Assembly (NCBI GenBank): GCA_023389045.1
Contig: JAEWEZ010000029.1
Location: 1-18,401, forward strand
Source of the DNA: Actinomycetes bacterium
GTDB lineage: Bacteria; Actinomycetota; Actinomycetes; Actinomycetales; Dermabacteraceae
Direction of reading: 5' to 3'
Length of the DNA: 18,401 bases
Numbering within the stretch: the first letter of the stretch is position 1; every line of letters begins with the position of its first letter. Shown here piece after piece: positions 1 to 5,980 of this stretch. The position numbers and the translations under genes were made by a program. The notes beneath the pieces were generated by a model. That model saw only the letters and a program-made list of their open reading frames with translations. It ran no database searches and had not been told where the DNA came from.

Positions 1-35
1 CCCTTAGTGGGATGATCAGGTGCTCTTGTGTGGCG

Positions 36-965
36 TCACTTCGCGGAGATGTACACCGGCTCTCCCGTGAAGTTCAGCAGCATCGAAACCTCGAACAGGC
101 CGCTGTCGCCGTTCATCTCCACGGGGATCGCAATCACGTCTTCGTACTCGGCCGAGCCGCCATCATGCAGTGCATTGACCGTGATGCGTCCCTTGTTCAT
201 CACCACGATGGTGTCCGTGGTGCTGAAGGTGTTGCCGGTGTTGGAAACGTAATTGAGGGTGAGGCCAATGCTCGGCGTGAAGTTCTGCGAGCCGTGGTAG
301 GTGACCTTCACCGGGATGATCACGTAGCGCTTGCCCTCGGGGGCCTTCTCGTTGAACTCATTGTTCTGCGCGACGACGTCGTTCCCATTCCAGTTGGGGG
401 TGCCAATCACGACCTCGACCTTGCCACCCTGACCGTCGTCCAGAGTGAAAGGCTGGTTCAAGGCGTAGGGCGCATCCTTGGTGCCTTGGCCCGTGCCGGT
501 GGCAGGATCCGCGCCGCCGTTATCGGAGGCACCCGTCGGCTCCTCGGAGGGTTCTTCCGTGGTGGGTTCCTCGGAGGTCGGCTCATCCGACGGCTCTTCG
601 GACTGCTCGCTCTGCGTGGGAGAGCTGCTCCGGTCGTCGCCCTTGCCGGAGAAAAACCACAGGCCGGCGCCCGCGATACCGAGCAGCAGCAGAAGGACGG
701 CACAACCGGCGCACACGATCAGCGCGATCTTGCCGCCGTTCTTCTTGGGCGGTTCAGCCGGCGCCATGGGGCCGCTCTGGCCGAAGGCGGGGGCCTGGCT
801 GAACTCCTGTCCGTATCCATTGGGCGAGGGCTGCCCGAAGGACGGAGCCTGGTTAAAGTCCTGACCGAAGTTGTTGGACGATCCCTGGCCGAAACCGTTG
901 GCGGAACCCTGGCCGTACGACGAATCCCCCTGCGGGCCCCACTGATTCTGCGGTGGCTGTGACAT
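36..965 (-). CDS. DUF4352-like membrane-anchored protein
   Basis: The 309-residue product has three parts. Residues 1-75 are a Gly/Gln/Asn/Phe-rich disordered stretch with repeated FGQ units. One hydrophobic helix follows at about 79-106, preceded by PPKKNGGK, which suggests a cytoplasmic N terminus. A Ser/Glu/Pro/Thr spacer (about 108-150) with EEPT/EEPS repeats then leads to a beta-rich domain at about 160-309. That domain reads like DUF4352: a YVIIPVKVTY strand, then a middle section, then an acidic-to-hydrophobic finish ending in VYISAK. DUF4352 proteins are usually extracytoplasmic Ig-like domains of unknown function, so I infer a cell-surface domain held by the helix. The ATG at 963-965 gives MSQPPQNQ, and the gene 3' of 3203 also starts MSQPP. 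No strong ribosome binding site is visible. The next gene upstream on the same strand is a broken member of the same type. The fold assignment is by eye. Confidence 0.8.
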   Translation of the reverse strand: MSQPPQNQWGPQGDSSYGQGSANGFGQGSSNNFGQDFNQAPSFGQPSPNGYGQEFSQAPAFGQSGPMAPAEPPKKNGGKIALIVCAGCAVLLLLLGIAGAGLWFFSGKGDDRSSSPTQSEQSEEPSDEPTSEEPTTEEPSEEPTGASDNGGADPATGTGQGTKDAPYALNQPFTLDDGQGGKVEVVIGTPNWNGNDVVAQNNEFNEKAPEGKRYVIIPVKVTYHGSQNFTPSIGLTLNYVSNTGNTFSTTDTIVVMNKGRITVNALHDGGSAEYEDVIAIPVEMNGDSGLFEVSMLLNFTGEPVYISAK

Positions 966-1008
966 ATTCAGATGGCGCCGCCGAGGCGCCGTCCCCCTCC
1001 CGGGTCAA

Positions 1009-1026
1009 GTCCGCATCAACGCGGAC
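1009..1026. other. Small perfect hairpin, GTCCGC/GCGGAC
   Basis: Six-base perfect arms (1009-1014 and 1021-1026) enclose a six-base loop in the gap between the broken DUF4352 gene and the intact one. On the plus strand it is followed by GCTTTATTTC, like a weak terminator, but no plus-strand gene ends here. On the minus strand it lies about 45 bases before the ATG at 965 and is followed by TTGACC, which could be part of a promoter. The role is undetermined. Confidence 0.35.
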
Positions 1027-1116
1027 GCTTTATTTCAATGAGCACAGAATTCGTCTGCCCGTGACCTGCGGGCATCTGGCAAGGTCCCGGTCGCGTCACA
1101 ATCCTTCACCGGGGAA

Positions 1117-1130
1117 AGAGCAGCGGCTCT
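1117..1130 (-). terminator. Possible weak terminator after the DUF4352 pseudogene
   Basis: On the minus strand an AGAGC/GCTCT stem with a CGCT loop lies four bases beyond the stop at 1135 and runs into TTTCCCC. The stem is only five pairs and the T-run is short, so any intrinsic termination would be weak. Confidence 0.3.
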
Positions 1131-1134
1131 GGCC

Positions 1135-2090
1135 TTACTTCGTGACAGCGGGCAGAGACGTGGTCACGACGCGGCCCTCACCCAGAAACTCCTCCAGCTG
1201 CAGTTCCTTGAGTTCCGTTCCCGGCGGTACCTCAAAGACGATGTATCCCTCGACGGTCTCGCCCGGCTTCACCACCTTGATCTGGAACAGTTTCCCGGGT
1301 GCATCGAGGAAAATTCGATCACTCGCCTGGTGGACTGTGCCCGTCGAATCCATCGCGCGAAAGTCGTCGCCACCCAATAGATAGTCATCGGTGCCCTGTA
1401 GGTGAAGCGGAAATCCACCAGGAGAAAAACCTGGTCGGTCGTTTCGCGGAAGGCTCGCGACCCAATGCTCTGAGTGGCGCGGGCCGAGGGTGAGCTGAGC
1501 GTTCCCAAGGGGAGCTGTTGTGCGGTCGGTGACTCGGAGCGCGGCTTTTCTTCCACCGGGCTCTGCCCTGCCGGTTCTTCCCCAGCCGATTCCTCCCCTG
1601 ACCATGCGGTGGGTTCCTGCGATTCCTCCACCGGAGCCGATGAGTACTCAAACCGGCTCTGCTCAAAGAACATCGTGATGCCCATGATCCCGATGGCAGC
1701 CAGGAGCACAACCATGCCGCAGCCGAGGACTGCCAGCACAGTCCACGTCGAGGAACGCCGGCTGCGGGGCCGCACGTACTCGGCAGGATCACCGTCCCCT
1801 TCTTTCCATGCCTGGTAAAACCGATGTCCGGTCTGGAAAACCTTCGACTCCATCATCGTGGACTCGAAAGCCGTCACCTGACGTTTCTTCCCTTTGCCGC
1901 GTTTGCCTTTTCGTTTCGACCCAGGGTGGTAATCCGCCTCGCTCTCCTCCGACCAGACCGGCGTGGACTGGGACCACTACGGGGCCCAGGAGTCCGCGGA
2001 GTGATCGGTGGATCGATCACCGTTCGAGCGGTCTGAGGAAGACGAAAACGGCAGGTCATCGCGGTGCGGGGACGTGGGAGAAGCAGGCAT
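1135..2090 (-). pseudogene. Broken DUF4352-like membrane protein gene
   Basis: Two minus-strand frames must be joined to recover a sensible protein. From about 1877 down to 1397 one frame encodes a hydrophilic N-terminal part, a membrane helix (VLAVLGCGMVVLLAAIGIMG), an Ala/Glu/Pro/Ser spacer, and the start of a beta domain (QVFLLVDFRFTYR). From about 1396 to 1135 the neighbouring frame continues it (GTDDYLLGGDDFRAM, then GETVEGYIVFEVPPGTELKE) to a TGA stop. One extra base in the C-run at 1394-1396 would restore TYR-GTDDY, so a one-base deletion is inferred. Reading upstream of the GTG at 1877 in the same frame is coding-like back to a TAG at 1977-1979 and, beyond it, to an ATG at 2088-2090. 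If that ATG is the old start, the intact gene was about 318 codons, close to the 309 of its neighbour, and carries two lesions. If translation starts at the GTG at 1875-1877, behind a modest AAGGGAAG, only the frameshift is a lesion. Confidence 0.72.
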
Positions 2091-2232
2091 GGGTGCTAGG
2101 AGCGGAGGCTCCTCCTCCTTCGAGACCGATAAGGGCCAACGTACGGGGCGTGAATGCGGGTTGGGCGGGAAGCGAGGCAGGCTAAGGGCCAGGCGGGGCA
2201 GGAACGAGGGCCAGGCGGCATCCCAGCGGGAC

Positions 2233-2292
2233 AACTGGCGTTATATGACCAGGTACGACATATGCTCCGCAGCCGGTCATATACCGCCAGTT
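2233..2292. repeat. 60-bp imperfect palindrome, copy 1
   Basis: The outer arms AACTGGCG (2233-2240) and CGCCAGTT (2285-2292) pair perfectly. After one mismatched position, TATATGACC (2242-2250) pairs with GGTCATATA (2275-2283). The inner 24 bases (2251-2274) contain TACGACATAT and CCGCAG. The same layout, length and core recur at 17438-17496. Read as minus-strand RNA, several inner mismatches become G-U pairs. It may be a structured RNA element, a protein-binding site or a dispersed palindromic repeat. Confidence 0.85.
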
Positions 2293-2307
2293 CCCAAACT
2301 GGTAACC

Positions 2308-2370
2308 ACGTGGAAGCAGAGCTAGGCCAGGTGGAAGCAGAGCCAGACCACGTGGAAGTGGGACTGGCCG
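2308..2370. repeat. Three-copy 21-bp tandem repeat
   Basis: The units are 2308-2328, 2329-2349 and 2350-2370, each beginning ACGTGGAAG or AGGTGGAAG. The first two differ at only a few positions and the third has diverged. The length is a multiple of three, so open frames through it show seven-residue repeats, but no gene context supports translation. Confidence 0.8.
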
Positions 2371-2477
2371 GGCGGCAGGTAGGAGTAAGGGTCAGGACCG
2401 GGCGGGAACACGCCAAATGCGGGCAGAGCAAACGCGGGCAGGGCGGGAATACGGGCTAGCAGGTGGAGAAAAGCAGC

Positions 2478-3203
2478 TTAGAACAGCGCGACCAGGACGA
2501 ACTGCACCAGGATGAGGAGTGCAACCACTCCGATACAGGCCATCCAGCAGCCGAGGTCGCCGTCGTGATCCACCCCTTCCTCGGAGGAGCGAGGCGTGCC
2601 ATCCTCTGACCGCACCGGAGCCGACCGGTCCTCGCGCGAAAACTGCGGTGTCCATGGATTCGCACCGCGCCCTGCACCGTCTGCTTGGGGAGACGACGGG
2701 TCACGCTCCGGTCGAGCAGGAGCCGAGGGCGCGCCCTCTGGGAAGCGTGCGGAGTCGGTCCCGTCAGGGAGGGCAACGAATCCGTGAGGGCCGACGACGG
2801 GGGCAGCGCCAGGGATACGCGGCTGCCCGCCCGGAACTGACCCGCCCTGCAGACCAGGTCCCGCCGGGGCCGGTTCGCTCTGCGGTCCAGGCCATCCCTG
2901 GGGAGGAATCCCTCCCTGCGGAGCACTGCGAGGCTCGTCGTCACCAGGGTGGTTCCCCTGCTGTGGATACCCCTGCTGGAAAGGCCCCTGCTGCGGATGT
3001 CCCGCCGGCAGATATCCCTGCTGCGGATACCCCTGGTGCAGATTTTCCTGCCGTGGCAGTCCCGGCTGCGGCATGCTGCCCTGATTGTCCTGCGGAGCGC
3101 CACGCTGGCCTCGCCCCGGCCCCATCCAACGGCCCGGTCGCTTCCCCGGCCAGGGGAACCGCCGACCATGCGGCGGAGGAAAAGACGGCGGCTGAGACAT
3201 CAT
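2478..3203 (-). CDS. Pro/Gln-rich protein with C-terminal membrane anchor
   Basis: I do not recognise a family. From the ATG at 3201-3203 the product is 241 residues and begins MMSQPPSFPPPHG; the second Met at 3200 may be the true start. The N-terminal 200 residues are low complexity: a Pro/Arg/Gly-rich segment, a Gln/Pro/Gly block with repeated QQGYPQQG-like units (about 55-90), then more Pro/Gly/Ala/Ser-rich sequence. The last 26 residues form one hydrophobic helix (GVVALLILVQFVLVALF), and the protein ends inside or just beyond it, giving a tail-anchored topology with the disordered region in the cytoplasm. The frame is open 50 codons further upstream, but that part is Arg-rich and reads like non-coding. 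The MSQPP start resembles the DUF4352-like protein ending at 36, which suggests shared N-terminal ancestry or composition. A GGAGGAGGGGG run lies about 22 bases before the ATG, rather far for a ribosome binding site. Confidence 0.7.
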   Translation of the reverse strand: MMSQPPSFPPPHGRRFPWPGKRPGRWMGPGRGQRGAPQDNQGSMPQPGLPRQENLHQGYPQQGYLPAGHPQQGPFQQGYPQQGNHPGDDEPRSAPQGGIPPQGWPGPQSEPAPAGPGLQGGSVPGGQPRIPGAAPVVGPHGFVALPDGTDSARFPEGAPSAPARPERDPSSPQADGAGRGANPWTPQFSREDRSAPVRSEDGTPRSSEEGVDHDGDLGCWMACIGVVALLILVQFVLVALF

Positions 3204-3337
3204 CGACCGAGCACCACGCGGCGCTCCCCCTCCTCCCTCGATACGCGGGCCATAGCGTTGACGGGGTGTGACAGCGTCTTTCGCTCTGCGGCACCTGCGC
3301 CGCACCCCCTTGAGCACCCAGATTCTAGAACGGCTCT

Positions 3338-3395
3338 CCCCCGTCGGCCCCATCCCCCGTCGGCCCCATCCCCCGTCAGCCCCCGTCGGTCCCCA
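3338..3395. repeat. 16-bp tandem repeat, CCCCCGTCGGCCCCAT
   Basis: Two perfect copies (3338-3353 and 3354-3369) are followed by a truncated copy and a variant copy to about 3395. The repeat lies in the gap between the fadB stop at 3479 and the start at 3203. Its core CCCGTCGGCCCC recurs singly in other gaps of this window. Confidence 0.85.
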
Positions 3396-3478
3396 GAACC
3401 CCCATCAGCCCCCCCAATCGCACCGCGCCCGGCCACCCCGCAGAGGGGCGACCGGGCGCGATCAGCGTGCGAGCGTTC

Positions 3479-5629
3479 TCAGGCCTCCTGGCCCGTGAAG
3501 CGCTCCCCGTGGAAGGTGCGTCCGACGGTGCGCTGCGAGGCACCCACGGCATCCAGGTACGGCGTGATGCCACCGCGGTGACGGGGGAAGCCAGCGCCCA
3601 GGATCATGGCGAGGTCCACCTGCTCGGGATGCTCGACCACACCTTCGTCGAGCATGAGCGCGATCTCCTCGGCGAGGCTGTCCTGCACCACAGCCAGGAG
3701 CTCGTCGCCGACAGGGGCAGCGGAGCGGGCGGCCTCGTCGGCCCCCTGCCCGCACACCTCACCCACCTGCGCGCTCACCGGCTGGTGCACAACACCGGCG
3801 GTCTTCTCGGTGAAGCGGCCCTTAGCTTCGGCCATGGCGTGCAGGCCCGGGGAGGCGTGGAAGCGGTCGCCCAGCTCCTCGCGGAGCACCTCGCCCACGT
3901 GGTCGGCCACGGCCAGACCCACCAGGTCAAGCAGGGTGAAGGGACGCATCGGCATGCCGAGCGGGTCCAGGGAGGCGTCCACGGCGGCGGGGTCGGCGCC
4001 CGCGTCGAGGGAGGCCAACACCGCACCGAGCACGCGGAAGAGCAGACGGTTGACGATGAAGCCGGGGGCGTCGGCGCTACGCACCGCGAACTTGCGCAGG
4101 CGGCGCACCACTTCCATGCCGGTGGCGAGGGTGACCTCATTGGTGGCGGGGGTGTGGATCACCTCGACCAGCGGCATCTTCTCCACGGGGTTGAAGAAGT
4201 GCAGGCCCACCACACGCTCGGGGTGCTGGAGGTCTTCGGCCATGGCGGCCACCGACAGAGAGGAGGTGTTGGAGACCAGGAGCGCATCGGGGGCGAGCAC
4301 CCCTTCGAGCTCCGCGAAGACGGACTTCTTGATCTTGAGGATTTCCGGGACAGCCTCAAGCACGAGATCGCAGTCGGCCAGGTCGCTCACGGTCTCGGTC
4401 GCGGAGAGCAGCTCGGAGACCTCGGCCGCGGTGGCTTCGTCGATCGCTCCGCGCTGGGCGGTGCGGGCAACCACCTCGCGGGCATTGGCAAGGCCCTTGG
4501 CGGCGATCTCTTCGTCCAGGTCACGCAGCACCACGGGCACGCGCAGCCCCAGGGCGAGCTGGGCGGCAATCTGGCTGGCCATCAGGCCGGCCCCGGCCAC
4601 GCCCACGCGGCGGATCTCGCGGGCGCCGTCCACGGGGGTGCGACCGGGCTTGCCGCGGCGAAGCATCTCAGCGGAGTACAGGCTCGCGCTCGCACCGAAG
4701 CTGCGCACGAGGTCCCCGAGGGCCACGGCTTCACGGTCGAGGGCGTCGCGCAGGCTCGACCCGGGCAGCTGATCCCACAGGGCGATGACGCGGGCAGCGG
4801 CGGGGGCACCCTGGGCTTCCATCCGGGCGGCGCGGTCGCGGCGGCTTTCGCCGGTCGGTCCGGCCACCTCGAGGGCGGCCTTCAGCTCCTCGGCGGCGGG
4901 GCTATCGAGGGTGGGCAGCACTTCGGGGCGGGTGAAGGCGGGCTGTTCGCCGGCGCTGCGGCGGCGTTCCGCCACGATCCCGGCGAAGAGGTCGAGGGCG
5001 GCGGGGAGGTCGGCGGCGAGCGCATCGACGAGCCCGATCTTGTGGGCCTGGGCGGCGCTCAGGGTGCGGTCGCGCTGCGGGTCGTCGAGCACGAGGCGGG
5101 CGGCGTTCTCCGCGCCGATCACGGAGGCAACCAGCGTGGTGCCACCCCAGCCGGGCAGGATCCCGAGGCTGGTTTCGGGCAGGCCGATGCCGCGCACGTC
5201 CTCTGCGGCGGTGCGGGTGGTGGCGAGCAGGGCCACTTCGAGGCCGCCGCCGAGGGTGGCGCCGTTGAGGTGGGCGAGGATCGGCACATCGCTTTCGCGC
5301 ACGCGAATCTGCAGGTCGTGGGCAGCGCGAGTCATCTCGTCCACATGGGCGACGGCGGTGGCGTCGGCAAACATGGAGAGGTCGGCGCCGGCCAGGAACA
5401 CCTTCCCGGTGCCGGTCAGGGCGATCGCCTGGATCTCGCCGGCGGCGGCACGGTCGAGGGCTTCGGCGATGGCGCCGGTGACAGCCTGGATGGACTGGGG
5501 GCCGAGGGTCGCGGGCCGCTTCTCCTGCCCTTCGGGCGGGGCAAAGCGCAGCACGGCAACGGTGCCGAGCTGCTCGTGGCGGATGTCCTCTGCGAGGACG
5601 CGGGTGACGTGCTCGGTGTAGGTGTTCAT
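3479..5629 (-). CDS. fadB: FadB-type enoyl-CoA hydratase/3-hydroxyacyl-CoA dehydrogenase
   Basis: This 716-residue cytoplasmic enzyme catalyses two steps of fatty acid beta-oxidation: hydration of trans-2-enoyl-CoA and NAD-dependent oxidation of 3-hydroxyacyl-CoA. Residues about 20-205 form the crotonase domain, with the oxyanion-loop segment LAGADLSMF and the two expected catalytic glutamates, Glu131 in GATLGGGLEVAL and Glu152 in GLPETSLGILPGWGG. A Rossmann NAD domain starts near 341 with GVAGAGLMASQ, where Ala replaces the usual third Gly. The dehydrogenase motif GLHFFNPVEKMPLVEV carries catalytic His477, and APGFIVNRLL (521-530) opens the helical C-terminal domains. The length matches family members of about 700-730 residues. 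The frame is open 69 codons upstream, but that part lies in the promoter region and is unlike FadB, so MNTYTEH at 5627-5629 is the start. It stands alone as a transcription unit; a thiolase and an acyl-CoA dehydrogenase lie 9 kb away on the same strand. FadB/FadJ choice is not resolved. Confidence 0.95.
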   Translation of the reverse strand: MNTYTEHVTRVLAEDIRHEQLGTVAVLRFAPPEGQEKRPATLGPQSIQAVTGAIAEALDRAAAGEIQAIALTGTGKVFLAGADLSMFADATAVAHVDEMTRAAHDLQIRVRESDVPILAHLNGATLGGGLEVALLATTRTAAEDVRGIGLPETSLGILPGWGGTTLVASVIGAENAARLVLDDPQRDRTLSAAQAHKIGLVDALAADLPAALDLFAGIVAERRRSAGEQPAFTRPEVLPTLDSPAAEELKAALEVAGPTGESRRDRAARMEAQGAPAAARVIALWDQLPGSSLRDALDREAVALGDLVRSFGASASLYSAEMLRRGKPGRTPVDGAREIRRVGVAGAGLMASQIAAQLALGLRVPVVLRDLDEEIAAKGLANAREVVARTAQRGAIDEATAAEVSELLSATETVSDLADCDLVLEAVPEILKIKKSVFAELEGVLAPDALLVSNTSSLSVAAMAEDLQHPERVVGLHFFNPVEKMPLVEVIHTPATNEVTLATGMEVVRRLRKFAVRSADAPGFIVNRLLFRVLGAVLASLDAGADPAAVDASLDPLGMPMRPFTLLDLVGLAVADHVGEVLREELGDRFHASPGLHAMAEAKGRFTEKTAGVVHQPVSAQVGEVCGQGADEAARSAAPVGDELLAVVQDSLAEEIALMLDEGVVEHPEQVDLAMILGAGFPRHRGGITPYLDAVGASQRTVGRTFHGERFTGQEA

Positions 5630-5710
5630 CGGGGCTCGTGGTGCCTTTCGTCTCGTCGTCGAGGGCGCGGCGGGTGGCGAGCGCGGGCCGTGGTTGGGGG
5701 CCGACGGGGC

Positions 5711-5738
5711 ACCGCCAGAGATATTGATACCGCCAGTT
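5711..5738. promoter_or_regulatory. Candidate operator, paired CCGCCAG boxes
   Basis: ACCGCCAG at 5711-5718 and ACCGCCAGTT at 5729-5738 are direct repeats 18 bases apart, flanking AGATATTGAT, the most AT-rich stretch of this gap. They lie about 80-120 bases upstream of the fadB ATG, where a promoter and operator are expected. The 12-mer ATACCGCCAGTT (5727-5738) is identical to the right arm of the palindrome at 2233-2292. An operator role is inferred. Confidence 0.4.
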
Positions 5739-5926
5739 TCAGGTACAGCATGCCGCACACGACGATCGCTGTCCACCGCGGGCCGCTCGGCGTCCTCTCC
5801 CCGCCGGCAACCCACCGTCGTCTCACCGGCTCCCACTCACCGCCCGCCTCCCCGCGCCCGCCCGCGCCCGATACCCCGCCAAGCCCACCAGGGCAGTTCC
5901 GCCCGCCCGCCGCGCAGGTCCACCGG

Positions 5927-5932
5927 TAGCGT
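5927..5932 (+). promoter_or_regulatory. Candidate -10 hexamer TAGCGT for the cation pump
   Basis: TAGCGT fits the actinobacterial TANNNT pattern and would place the transcription start near 5939-5942. That leaves either a leader of about 40 bases before the GTG at 5981, which has GGAAAGGA in front of it, or a leaderless start at the in-frame GTG at 5942. No convincing -35 box is visible. Confidence 0.4.
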
Positions 5933-5980
5933 GGTGACACGGTGAGAGCCGCCACGGTCCGCCGTCGGAAAGGACAGCCC

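Larger units (their letters stand above)
2091..2477. other. Intergenic gap rich in repeats
   Basis: This 387-base gap between two minus-strand genes holds no gene I can support. It contains a G-rich block at 2150-2224 in which GGGCCAGGCGG recurs at 21-base spacing (about 2187 and 2208), a 60-bp palindrome (2233-2292), an adjoining short inverted repeat CCAGTT/AACTGG (2286-2301), a three-copy 21-bp tandem repeat (2308-2370), and a further G-rich stretch to 2458. Open frames exist on both strands, but their sequences only echo the repeats. Confidence 0.6.
5630..5980. other. Divergent promoter region, fadB / P-type ATPase
   Basis: This 351-base gap separates the fadB start (minus) from the pump start (plus). 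It holds a GGGGGCCGACGGGG motif (5696-5709), two direct copies of CCGCCAG (5712-5718 and 5730-5736) around an AT-rich pocket, and a TAGCGT hexamer (5927-5932) for the plus-strand gene. Nothing coding is supported. Confidence 0.6.

Noticed and set aside
1394..1396. Programmed ribosomal frameshift in the DUF4352-like gene
   Set aside because: A -1 slip would join the frames, but the site is not a slippery heptamer, no stimulatory structure is evident, and a probable second lesion upstream favours decay.
2233..2292. Insertion-sequence remnant or MITE
   Set aside because: Inverted ends exist, but no target-site duplication is visible at either copy and no transposase lies in the window; a palindromic repeat or RNA element fits better.
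2308..2370. CRISPR array
   Set aside because: The repeats are contiguous without spacers and no cas gene is present.
2154..2459. 101-codon plus-strand frame with a heptad-like repeat
   Set aside because: The repeat comes from the 21-bp DNA tandem repeat, the frame runs through the palindrome, and there is no ribosome binding site or family match.
3467..5929. 820-codon plus-strand open frame
   Set aside because: It is antisense to fadB in the codon-complement frame of a GC-rich gene; the His/Gly/Glu-rich translation matches no family and its length is a composition artefact.
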